Shown here piece by piece: positions 54,801-64,000 of a stretch of DNA of 64,000 nucleotides (position 1 is its first letter; every line of letters begins with the position of its first letter). Location: positions 22,940,001 to 23,004,000 of the forward strand of contig JBITNC010000001.1 in the NCBI GenBank assembly GCA_050084985.1. Reading direction: 5' to 3'. Both the position numbers and the translations under genes were made by a program. The stretch comes from Nageia nagi (Eukaryota > Pinophyta). Under the pieces are notes generated by a model. It saw nothing but the letters and a program-made list of their open reading frames with translations, ran no database searches and was not told where the DNA came from.

Positions 54801-55519
54801 TTTAATTCCTTAGGGAAGTTGAGACTTTGCATCCTTTTATTTTCTATTATCTGATATACTATGATATTCAAGGTAGATTTCATTTTCTCTTCAAAGGTGA
54901 CTCACGCTCTATATCCATATTGTTTAATTTCATTATAATAAGATTTCTCATCTAAGTTCCTCTCAGCCTCCATGTTCTTGTCTTATCATAACCTACTTCA
55001 CCAACTATGATAGACTAGGGAGAGATATAGATAAAAATATTGATAAGAAATAACTAGCATTAGATCATCTAGACATTAACAAGATCACTAAGTAGCATAC
55101 TTGCATATCTTTTGGATCCCAGACTAGTGATGGACAAAGGAAAATTAATGATTTTTTAGTAATGATTTATCAACATCCGATTGTAGAAGAAATGGAGAGA
55201 GAGTCCTTATGGATGATTCATCATTTTTATGTAACCTATTTTGCACTCTTCATATTTATTTTTATGTTCTCTTTGGTTGGGTACTTTTGGCCCCACTACT
55301 TGTGGTTTTCACTATTCTTTCTCAATCCCTTGGGTAATATTTGGTCCACTGTGGACATTAATAACATTTCATTTCATTTTTATCAAAAAAAAAATTTAAA
55401 AGATTCAAAGCCTCTAAGAATAACATTATTCTTTAATAGAATCACATCTCCTTCCATAAAGGAGTTTAGTAACTCTTTTAAGCTTATTAAGTGAAAAAAT
55501 ACTTCTTTAATTAAGAACT
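54801..55519. other. Unassigned stretch, possibly gypsy-3 sequence
   Basis: An open plus-strand frame at 55162-55494 is hydrophobic and low in complexity in part; I do not support it as a gene. On the minus strand 55380-55540 may be a further decayed part of the gypsy-3 pol. Confidence 0.35.
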
Positions 55520-56340
55520 TTCTTATTTGTTCATCATTTCCAAACACTTACCAATATATAACTTGATCTAGAATTGATGAGCTAAAGACCACTTCAACTT
55601 CTTTAATTCCTCTTACATGTTGAATTGGGATAAAGTGTGCTCCTTTCACTACAAGGGTATCAACCTTTTCATTGTATTTTCTTGAAATGGATTTAAAATT
55701 GAGTGTTAAAAAGGACTCTAATAGATCCTTGACTCTATTTTTATAATCTTTGAGGAAATGATGTTGGGCATTGCATATTCTAGTAACTTGGTTTATTATT
55801 AATTATGAATCTCCATATATTTTAAGGCATTTGATGCCTAACCTTATGGTCTGAATTAAGTGTAAACATAAAGCCTCATATTTCGTTGCATTGCTAATGC
55901 ATAATCAAGTAAGATAAAATGAAAATCTTAGACTAGTTCCTTATGAGAGAGACTTCAATACTACCTTTTCTCTAGCTTTTGTTATATATTTAGCTCCATT
56001 AAAGTATAGTCAATATCCATTACAACATAATTTCCCATTAGAGTGTCAACTACATTATAGTTCAAATCATTTGCTAACAAAACCTTAGTTATAATGAGAA
56101 TTTCTCATAGAGTATCAACCTCCTCTTTTTGAATACCCTGTAGATTCACAATTTGACTTCACATATTTTCTCACAATGATAATTCCAAGCTTTCTCATTA
56201 AGAATTTTGATCCTTTGATTACCATTTAAGATCATCAAGTGGGTGTAATCTATGGCTAGATAACCTTCTAACTTAGTTGTGAATTCTCTAAACAAACATA
56301 GGAAAAAATTGGTGGGGGGGAGCTCTACTATAATCACTTT
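55520..56340 (-). mobile_element. gypsy-3: fragment of a gypsy pol, protease then RNase H, minus strand
   Basis: On the minus strand 56337-56146 reads 'MIIVELPPTNFFLCLFREFT' and 'KLEGYLAIDYTHLMI', the protease C-terminal block also seen in gypsy-2. About 100 bp later comes an RNase H-like run, 'TLYFNGAKYI', 'NATKYEALCLHLIQTIRLGI' and 'KCLKIYGDS-stop-LIINQV' (about 56015-55770). Its later block is 'SRKYNEKVDTLVVKGAHFIP' (about 55690-55630). The order and spacing copy gypsy-2. No LTR was found for it. Confidence 0.75.
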
Positions 56341-56821
56341 TAGTTCATTTGGGTTTGTTTATCAAATGTAAAAATTATTATGTATGGAGGAATTTAGTAT
56401 GCCAATAGACAAATACAACACTTCTTATGATATTGATATGATATGTGACATACACTTGAATGCGATTGTATGAATTAAACTAAACTATTGATTAATGTTG
56501 AATTAAGAACTAAACCATGTGAAAATAAATATTGAACTACTAAATTTTAGTAAAATTGAATATTAAAGAAATAATCCTACTAAAAATTGCTCAAAACCTC
56601 AAAGTATAGAAAAATTGTTACAGACTCAATATAGAATGTAAAGCTCAAAGATATAATGGATTGAATGATGTGGGAGGATTATATTTATAATATTGGGAAT
56701 AAAAACTTGGGGTAATTCCAAAATGAAAAGTTGGGTTGTGCAATAACCTTAGCTTGGGTAACAACATCCAACTTGGAAAGTTGAGTTAGGTTTACAACCA
56801 TGGATAAATAGGTTAGATCCA
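56341..56821. other. Unassigned spacer
   Basis: AT-rich; no motif recognised. Confidence 0.4.
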
Positions 56822-57413
56822 CTATCTCTAACTTAAATTCTAAAGACTAATGTCCAAAGATTGGAACATGGCATCCTCTTAATAACTAACTTCTCTTTAC
56901 CAATCCATTTAATCCTTAGAACAATTATATAAAATTAAAGGATACAACACCAAGTCACCCATCCCAACACTCTTTTATTAAAGGCCATATGCATAAAATT
57001 ATATTTATGAAACAAATAATATTTTATGAAAAAATATAAAGGCTTGTATTTGCTTTGTGAGTGGTGAGGTAGATGAATTTCATCTCTTGTTGAATAAAAA
57101 TTAATATACTTTATTTATTTTTGCAAATATAATTTTTTGAGGAAGATTCTCAAGATAAAATCTCATCTTTGTTGAGTAGTAGGGGTAGGCATATGATGAA
57201 ATAAGAAACCACTAAAATATAACCATTCTATGACTAAATTTGGAAACAAGTAATAAACAAAATCTAAGAAAAATGAAAATGTGGGGAAAATAGTCAAGGT
57301 GGATTGTAGTATTGGTGGAGTGGTTGAGTACAACTAAAGATTGTTGAGATTGCTTCCACCACCTCATTACTCTGCTTCTACCAAACAAACATACATGTAG
57401 AAAGGACACCATA
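56822..57413 (+). repeat. Dispersed repeat R, copy 2, left part
   Basis: Matches 14085-14780 (see copy 1), with internal length differences around 57060-57170. Interrupted at CCATA (57409-57413) by copia-5 and continued at 63494. Confidence 0.75.
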
Positions 57414-58341
57414 TAAAGATTTTGAGGAAAAATAATAATAATGTGTATAACCAGAATATAGTAAGGCTAACCATAGGTTGAATAAACAATAAAAAAATAT
57501 TGGAGATGAAAATATTATATTACATAGAAGTAAAAAAAATACAAGACTCTCTTAGATCTAAAAAAAAACATACACAACTCTCTATTCTTCTCATCATCCT
57601 ATTTATGCATAGACATTCTATATTATATGCTAAGATACAATATTATATTCCTATTATTTTGTCAAAAATAAAATTAAATGCATCATGGCTCTACGTATGT
57701 AATCTACTATCCTTTCTATAGAGAGTAGAGGAAGTTGATGCCCTTTTTGTATGCATGAGATCTGAAACACATTAAATGCTTATAGAAGGTAGATGAATGA
57801 TTTTTGTACAAAACATTAATGCTGATGTTCAAAAATTAATTTCAATGGTTGAGCATTCAATTATAGGGTAGAAATCCCTTAGAAGGACATTTCTAGAGTG
57901 TTAATCTAGGTTTTGAAGCAAGAGGGATGTCATTGCAAAGGAAGACATAGGATATGGGGTGTAAAATGGTGAGGTCACTCATCCAAAATGTTAGGTGTTA
58001 ATAATACCTATAGTTTGGAAGTAGTAAATCCTAGGTATAATAGAGCTTGGAGCCCTAGAGGTAAGAGCTAGAATTACTAAGTCCCAAAGCAAGAAAATTA
58101 CATCCGAAGAATAGACATAAAATAGTTCCTAGGAAAAAAATAATATCCAAGATTAGAGATAAAGGTTGAAACATGGGATGGAGATGAGAGATAGAGCCCA
58201 ATGGTTGGATATAGTAAGACCTAGAGTAGAGGAATGGGGACAAGGCCCAAAAGTTGGTAATTCTTGGAGCTCTCGAATAGTGATTATGTCCTAATCTTGA
58301 GGTAGAGACTAATGCCTGAGAAATGGATCATATAATTTTCA
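57414..58341 (-). repeat. copia-5 3' LTR, 928 bp
   Basis: The minus strand starts TGAAAATTATATGATCC at 58341, directly after the polypurine tract ATTAAGGGGGAAAT (58342-58355). Its end is TCAAAATCTTTA at 57414, with the terminal CA mutated to TA. Confidence 0.92.
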
Positions 58342-58355
58342 ATTTCCCCCTTAAT
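58342..58355 (-). promoter_or_regulatory. copia-5 polypurine tract
   Basis: Minus strand ATTAAGGGGGAAAT, abutting the LTR start. The extra tract of the family, ACATTTAGGGGACAAATGTTGG, lies about 140 bp upstream in the element (58481-58498). Confidence 0.82.
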
Positions 58356-58499
58356 ATCCATGATAAAATATAATTACCTCTATTGGCTAAAAAATACAAT
58401 GATAAATAAAATAAAGTTAAAAAAAAAATGCAATATATACAAATTCTAGGTAATATTCTATGCTAGTCAAGATTTGCCAACATTTGTCCCCTAAATGTC

Positions 58500-59100
58500 T
58501 AAGATCTAGACTCCAAGGTGGTTTTGAAGGTAGTAAAAATGATCCTTGAGTAAATGCTTTATTAATATGTCTGTAATTTTAGCATCAGTAGTACAGTGAA
58601 GAAACTAAATAAAGCCATCTTCAACCAAATATCTCATAAAGTGATGGTGCATATCAATGTGCTTTTTCCTACTATGAATCATGAGGTTCTTGGTCATGGC
58701 AATTGTGCTAAGATTATCATAGTGCACTAAAATGGGGAGCTCAATATCCATGGCCAAATATTCAAACAAATGGGAAAGTCAAATGGCTTGTGTACAAGTG
58801 GTAGAGGCAATAATATTCTCAACTTTTGCTTATGAAAATGCAACAGTGGATTACTTCTTGCTACTACATGAGACCAAAGATTTTCCAAAGAAGAATCCAT
58901 ACCATAACATGCTCTTATAATCATCAAGACATTTGGCCCAATCAATATTTGTATAGGCCTTTAACATTCTCTAGTCTAAGGATTTATACCAAAGCCCATA
59001 TTAACATGTGCCACTCACATAGCATAGGATCCACTTGGTTGCAATCCAATGTGTTTGATGTGGTGAGTGCATGAATCAGGATACTTTTCTAATAATAAAC
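58500..59100 (-). pseudogene. copia-5 RNase H and end of pol
   Basis: Minus-strand blocks: 'KAYTNIDWAKCLDDYKSMLW' (first catalytic Asp now Asn, YTD to YTN), 'ENIIASTTCTQAI', then 'MDIELPILVHYDNLSTIAMT' and 'HSRKKHIDMHHHFMRYLVED'. Pol ends at the shared TAG after 'LESRS'-like sequence near 58505. Stops occur mainly at Gln and Trp codons. Confidence 0.82.
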
Positions 59101-60105
59101 ATGATGTTCAATCTAGTAGTAGTGAGATACATAAGGCTACCTATCAAGGATCGGTACATAGTGGCATCAACAAGTGGAGAGGAGTCCTCCTTCAATAGAT
59201 TGGCTTTGACAAAGATAGGGATAACATTTTACATCTTGAAGCTGGCCAACAAATCTTCCACATATTTGGACTAAGTGATCAAAATGCCATTGAAGTATTG
59301 CTTTAATTCTATACTAAGAAAAGAATTCATCTCTCGAAGATCACTCATCTCAAATTCATTGATCATAGCATTTTTAAATTGGTCTATCATAGCATCAAAG
59401 GTGCTAGTAAAAATAATATCATCAACATACAAGCATAGAATAAAGAAGTTGCTACCTTCAACTTTTGTGTATAGTATGCTATCTATTGAGCATCTCTAAT
59501 AACTATTCTTCTGAAGGTAACCATCAATCTGAGCATACCATACCTGAGGTGGTTGTTTAAGACCCTAGAGAACCCTTTTGAGTTTATACACCTTGTTTGC
59601 TTGATTAAGAATAATAAATCCTTCAAGCTAATTAAGATAAATAACCTCCTTTAAATATCCATTAAGAAAAGTGGATTTGACATCCATATGATATATTTTC
59701 AATCCAAAATGAGAGGCAAGTACAAGCATAGACCTCAAAGTTTCTAGCTTGGCCACCAAAGAAAAAGTATCATCATAAACTAGCCCTTCCTTTTGAGCAT
59801 ATCCTTTAGCAACTATGTGGGCTTTATTCTTTGCAATACTCCCATCAATATTATGATTCAATTTATAAATCCACTTAACACCAATTACCTTCATGTCCTT
59901 GGGAGTAGGTAAAAGGTTCTAGGTTTCATTCTTTTGGATTTGCTCAATCTCATCCTACATGGATTTCTTCCAATCCTCATTGGAAATAGCTTCAGTATAT
60001 GAGGAAGGATCAACAAATGAAGAAATTAATGCATAAGAGATATTTATCTCTTGATTTCCATCTCTAATTTTTATCTAAGTCATTATTTTGTTTAGCTCTT
60101 TATCC
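59101..60105 (-). pseudogene. copia-5 reverse transcriptase, broken
   Basis: Best open piece 59894-59628: 'MKVIGVKWIYKLNHNIDGSI', 'ETLRSMLVLASHFGLKIYHM' and 'DVKSTFLNGYLKEVIYL' carry the first catalytic Asp. 'LYVDDIIFTSTFDAMIDQ' (about 59440-59385) keeps YVDD; then 'NEFEMSDLREM' and 'SLIGSLMYLTTTRLNIMF'. Frameshifts and stops separate these. Confidence 0.9.
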
Positions 60106-60399
60106 AACATCAATGATGGAGGATGATAGCAGTCACTTATCCACTTATTTTTGGCTAGTGGAGTAGATGACGTAGGATACTAGTTTGGCTATGTTTGCTA
60201 TGGTGAGTTTGTTATTTTTGAATATGGTGATGAAGGTTAAATAGGAGGAGGTGTATTATTATGATAAGGTTCACAATCTTCATCAAGTTGTTATTTAGGA
60301 ATTGTGTCTTCAACACCATTTTCTTGATTTATTATATCCTCTTCCTCAAAAATCACATCTTTGCTACTATGTATCTTTCCACTTAGTGGATAATAACAT

Positions 60400-61420
60400 C
60401 TATAGACCTTAGATGCTTTATATTATCCCATTAAAATGCATTTGGTGGATTTGTCATCAAGCTCCTTCCTATTTTCTTTTAGCACATGCAAAAAATAGGT
60501 TGAGTGAACTAGCTAGAGATGACAAATGTTTCGCTATACACCAAGCCAAGCTTCATAAGGGGTGATTTCCTTTAAAATTTTTGTAGGAAACCTATTTAGA
60601 ATATAAATAGCAATATACATTGCTTCACCCCAAAACCTAGTAGGAAGGCCCTTTTATTTAATCATACATCTAGCCATCTCAATAATTGTTTGATTTTTCT
60701 GTTTAGCCACTCCATTCTATTGTGGAGTGTAGGCAATTCTATCTTACTTAACAATGCCATGCTTATGGAATAAGTTATCAAATTCATTAAAAATAAATTC
60801 TCCTCCTCTATTAGTTTTGAACTTCTTAATAAAATAGCTAGATTTTTTTTCAATAAGAGATTTAAATTTGACAAAAATCTCAAAAGAGTTAGACTTGTTT
60901 TGTAGTAAATAAAGCCAACTCATCATAAAAAAATCATCAGTAAAGATAAGAATATACTATTACTTACTACCTTGGCTATGAGTTTGCATTGGTCCAAATA
61001 GGTCTACGTGCACTAGCTAAAGAGGGTACTTGGCCCTATATTGGTGCTTCAAAAACTTCACTCTATGTTGCTTTCCTGCAATGCAACTTTCACATACCTC
61101 ACTAGTTGTATGGGAGATGGTAGGAAGGCCTCTCACCAATTTGTGTAGACCATTTAATGAGTGGAAATTTAAATGACCAAATCTCTTATGCCATAACTAG
61201 GCATAATCAATACATGCTTTTAAACAACTTGCTACAAGTTTCATCTTGAGCATATACATCCTATTTTTAGTCATATGGATGGTGGCTATAAGTTGGTTAG
61301 TAGCCTCTTTACTATGGTGCACCCTTTCTTTGTGAAGGTGGTTATATAACTTCTTATACTAAGCTTGCCAATACTTAACTTATTATGCTTAAGGCAATAG
61401 TCTATCTACTATGGATGTTG
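60400..61420 (-). pseudogene. copia-5 integrase, broken, first Asp kept
   Basis: The minus strand reads 'KYPL-stop-LVHVDLFGPMQ' near 61020 (Asp kept, unlike copia-2 and copia-3). 'MMSWLYLLQNKSNSFEIFVK' and 'KKFKTNRGGEFIFNEFDNLF' follow. The second Asp position reads Asn in 'TNRGGEF' (usually TDxGGEF). Then come 'HKHGIVK', 'QKNQTIIEMARCMIK' and 'PTRFWGEAMYIAIYILNRF'. Upstream, 61420-61080 holds the pre-integrase His/Cys region, with 'FGHLNFHSLNGLHKLV' near 61175-61130. Confidence 0.88.
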
Positions 61421-61424
61421 GCAC

Positions 61425-61600
61425 TTTTGTTGTCACCAAACTTGACTTAACATGTAACATTGGTGTCTATCTTAAGAAACAAGGCTTTGTTTCCACTCAT
61501 GTGATTAGAGCATCCACTATCTAGGTACCATACATCTTCTTCTTTAGCTTGATAACTACTACAAGTGATGAACATGTTACTCTTGGTCTGATCTTCAATA
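61425..61600 (-). pseudogene. copia-5 protease segment
   Basis: 'EEDVWYLDSGCSNHM' on the minus strand (about 61545-61497), intact DSG, then 'KALFLKIDTNVTC'. It lies between the gag knuckle and pre-integrase as in copia-2. Confidence 0.82.
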
Positions 61601-62441
61601 TACTAAGCTTTGAGCTTGGGATTCTTCTTCTAGTAATGTGATTCTATGTGACCATATTTATTACAAAATTCATAATGTCTAGGGGTTTCATCTTATGAAA
61701 TTCCCACATAATGGCCTCTTCTACCTCTTCCTTAGGTTCTATGATCACTTCTTCCATGTGGTGATCCACCTCTTCCATGAGAGGATGAAGAAGAAGAACT
61801 AGGATTTGATGAAGAGGCTTCTTAGTTCTTCATTCTTAATTTTCCTTGGAAAGCTTGGTCTAAAGACTCAACTCTATCACTAATTTTATATTCATAGGTA
61901 GTTAGACTACCCTGCAACTTTGCAAGCATGAGTTGGGATAGGTCCTTTACTTCTTAAATGGCAATGGTAATGGGATCAAACCTTTTGGGCAAGCTCTTGA
62001 ATACCTTTTCTACAATTTTGGTGTCTCCCATATCTTTATCATGTGAATGGAGGGCATTTACAAGATCTTGGATTTAGAAAAGAAGACATTTATATTCTCT
62101 TCCTCTCTCATATGGAGAGATTCAAACTCCTTCCTTAAAAGCTAGATCTTTACCACATGAAACTTGGCTGATCCTTTATATGTAGTCTCCAAGATCTCCC
62201 ATGCTTCCTTAGATGTATTACACTCTACAATTTTGGGGAATATGGACACATCTATCCTAGACTAGATGGAAAATAATGCCTTGGCATTCTTCTTATGGTT
62301 CTTCAACACTTCTTTCTTCTCATTTGTAGTCATGGCTAACTTCATCTAAGTCCATAAAACCCTAGGAAACAAATATAAATAAGTCTTGAGAGATAAGAAA
62401 TATCCTCATCTAGATGCAGTCATACTCGTAATGGTCTCCAT
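61601..62441 (-). pseudogene. copia-5 gag, broken
   Basis: The family start ATGGAGACC is at 62441. Later pieces: 'MTTNEKKEVLKNHKKNAKAL' (about 62335-62275), 'CNTSKEAWEILETTYKGSAK' (about 62222-62165) and 'EFESLHMREEENI' (about 62135-62095). The worn knuckle is 'HYEFCNKYGHIESHY' (about 61675-61632). The shared stops after the knuckle are present here too. Confidence 0.87.
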
Positions 62442-62509
62442 TGAAGATGGGAATCTACAACCAGAGTGAATTTCTTAGCTTTGAATCCATTTAACCCAAT
62501 AAATCTCTA

Positions 62510-62521
62510 GCTTTGATACCA
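62510..62521 (-). promoter_or_regulatory. copia-5 primer-binding site
   Basis: Minus strand TGGTATCAAAGC, two bases after the LTR end; identical to copia-3. Confidence 0.88.
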
Positions 62522-62523
62522 AT

Positions 62524-63493
62524 TGAAGATTTTGAAGAAAAATAATAATAATAATAATGTGTATAGCTAGAATACAATAATGCTAACCACAAGTAGAGAC
62601 CAAAAGTAAAACTTTTCATTTTAAACAATGAAAAAATATTAGAGACCAAAATACTATATTGCAAAGAAGTATAAAAAATACAAGGCTCTCTTGGAGTTGA
62701 ACAAAACATACACAACTCTCTATTCTTCTTCTCATCATCCTATTTACAAATAGGAATTCTATATTATATACTAAGACACAATATTATATTCCTACTATTT
62801 GGTTAAAAATAATATTAAATGTAGCATGCCCTTTCCATGCATTTTTTTTTCCTATCTATAGAGAGTAGAGGAAGCCCATGCCCTTTTTGTATGCATGATA
62901 TTTGAAACACATTAAATGGTTGTAGAAGGTAGATTAACCATTTTTGTATAAAACATTAATGCTAATGTTTAGAAATTAATGTTAATGGTTAAGCATCTAA
63001 TTCTAGGGTAGAAATTCCTTAGAAGGACATTTTTTGGAGTGTTAATCTAGGTTTTGAAGTAAAAGGAACATCATTGCTTAAGAAGACATAGGGTTTAGGG
63101 TGTAAAATGGTGAGATCACTCAACCAAAATGGTAGGTGTTAATAATACCCATAGTTTTGGAAGTAGTAAGTTCCAGGTATAATAGAGCCTAAAGCCCAAG
63201 AGGTAAGAGTCTGAATCACTAAGTCTTAGAGCAAGAAAATAACACCGAGAGAATGGAGATAAAATAGTACCTAAGAAAAAAAATGTATCTAATATGAGAG
63301 AAAGAGGCCAAAGGATGGGATGGAGATGAGAGATAGAGCCCAATGATTGGAGATAGTAAGATTTGGAGTGGAGGAATGGAGACAAGGCTCAAAAGTTGGT
63401 AACTCCTAGAGGTCTTGGATAGTGATTATGTCCTAGTTGTGAGGAGGAGAGTAATGCTTGGATATGCCCAAGAAATGGAGATTATAATTTTCA
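62524..63493 (-). repeat. copia-5 5' LTR, 970 bp
   Basis: The minus strand starts TGAAAATTATAATCTCC at 63493 and ends AAAATCTTCA at 62524. A TATA-like TATATAATATAG lies on the minus strand near 62775-62757, at the place equivalent to the copia-2 TATA box. It contains a short (TAA)n run at about 62540-62557. Confidence 0.93.
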
Positions 63494-63757
63494 CCATCAT
63501 TATATTTTAGTTTTGTTTATTCCATACATGAGTGTGTTATAATATCCATAATGAGTTGAAACCAATGAGAATTGTATCTAGTCTTAGATTATATAAATTA
63601 TGTGCTACCATTAAATTCTATAGATTTGTTGCCCCTCAAATCCTCATACTACTTAATTGTATACAAAAAATTTCTCTTGAATTCAAAATAAATTACTAAA
63701 TAGATTCCCCACATGCTTTTGACATGGGAAAAAGAGTCATTCTAAATGAAAATTGTA
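63494..63757 (+). repeat. Dispersed repeat R, copy 2, right part
   Basis: Continues copy 2 after copia-5, matching about 14776-15030 ('tgagtgtgtta', 'aaaccaatgagaattgt', 'cttaattgtatac' and 'cccacatgcttttgacatgg'). Homology ends near 63757, as copy 1 ends near 15030. Confidence 0.78.
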
Positions 63758-64000
63758 TATCAATACATGATCATTACTCCAAGGTTCTTCTGAAAGTATG
63801 ATCACTTCTGGAGGTGATGTAAGCTAAGCATAATCATAATGGGTTTTAAGAACCATTTCCAAAAGTATTATGTCATTATGAAAGAAGAAAAGCCCCTCAA
63901 AGTTAATGTTGAGTAACCCAGGTCCCAGAAGAGATGATGTCAGCGATTGCAGACCTTAACCCAAAACCAGATCCTGGAAGTGATGAGGTCAGTAAGGAGT
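63758..64000. other. Unassigned right edge with a loosely repeated motif
   Basis: Slightly less AT-rich than the rest. A motif like 'ctggaagtgatgaggtcag' recurs loosely near 63806, 63926 and 63972. No gene is recognised; the window ends inside this stretch. Confidence 0.4.

Larger units (their letters stand above)
57414..63493 (-). mobile_element. copia-5: full-length, dead copia element, minus strand
   Basis: A 6,080-bp element with LTRs 57414-58341 (3') and 62524-63493 (5'), flanked by CCATA (57409-57413) and CCATC (63494-63498). The unoccupied paralogous site in repeat R copy 1 has CCATC. Same family as copia-2 and copia-3. Gag, protease, integrase, reverse transcriptase and RNase H are all present in order on the minus strand, with many stops. 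By eye the two LTRs differ at roughly one base in seven to eight over the part I compared, so it is old. Confidence 0.95.

Noticed and set aside
54692-54883. Minus-strand frame with a long Thr-His run
   Set aside because: It is only the translation of the (TG)n microsatellite.
55162-55494. Hydrophobic 110-codon plus-strand frame, possible membrane protein
   Set aside because: It overlaps minus-strand gypsy remnants, has a composition expected of AT-rich chance frames, and shows no family match or gene context.
1-64000. tRNA or rRNA genes
   Set aside because: I saw no cloverleaf-like A/B-box pairs or rRNA-like tracts; the initiator-Met-like words are primer sites adjoining LTRs.

Overview
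The window looks like non-genic DNA from a large, repeat-filled seed-plant genome. It is AT-rich, has very few CG dinucleotides, and is almost wholly made of old, broken retroelements of plant type: Ty1/copia with initiator-Met-tRNA primer sites, Ty3/gypsy related to the Tat/Ogre group, and an APE-type LINE. A gymnosperm is my best guess from the style of the LINE and gypsy proteins, but that is inference. No bacterial, organellar or intact host gene was seen. No coding frame for a retroelement protein is intact.

Layout. 1-1012: worn LTR related to the large gypsy element further along, joined abruptly to 1013-5529, a minus-strand copia element (one 286-bp LTR, gag, protease, integrase, truncated reverse transcriptase). 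5857-6558: an unrecognised 234-codon frame with seven stops and no frameshift. 6912-12976: copia-2 (+), both LTRs, near-perfect target duplication GGATT/GGATC. 14085-15030: dispersed repeat R, copy 1. 15111-19392: remains of a host proline-rich wall-protein gene, split between its TATA box and start codon by copia-3 (+, 15147-18739, perfect duplication ATCTC). About 20100-24629, continuing at 33861: a minus-strand LINE, split by gypsy-1 (-, 24630-33860, perfect duplication CATGG). Gypsy-1 has a Tat-type gag, no visible pol, an antisense plant-mobile-domain gene and a four-copy 193-bp tandem array. 35573-40349: copia-4 (+), which has gag but no recognisable pol. 40616-54708: gypsy-2 (+), about 14.1 kb, with 1.9-2.0 kb LTRs and the order gag, protease, RNase H, reverse transcriptase, RNase H, integrase, then a long extra 3' frame with a coiled coil. 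55520-56340: minus-strand fragment with the same protease-RNase H order. 56822-57413 plus 63494-63757: repeat R, copy 2, split by copia-5 (-, 57414-63493, duplication CCATA/CCATC).

Together these give a readable nesting history. Copia-2, copia-3 and copia-5 are one family: same primer site, same LTR ends, same proteins, and an extra polypurine tract 110-150 bp before the true one. Copia-3 is an internally deleted member with short LTRs lacking the TATA box. Most in-frame stops are explained by C-to-T or G-to-A change (CAA, CAG, CGA or TGG codons), as expected for long-methylated DNA.

The least conventional items are the pol-less gypsy-1 with its antisense mobile-domain gene, the RNase H placed ahead of reverse transcriptase in two separate elements, and the long 3' frame of gypsy-2. 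All alignments were made by eye; element ends supported by target duplications are firm, domain limits are approximate.
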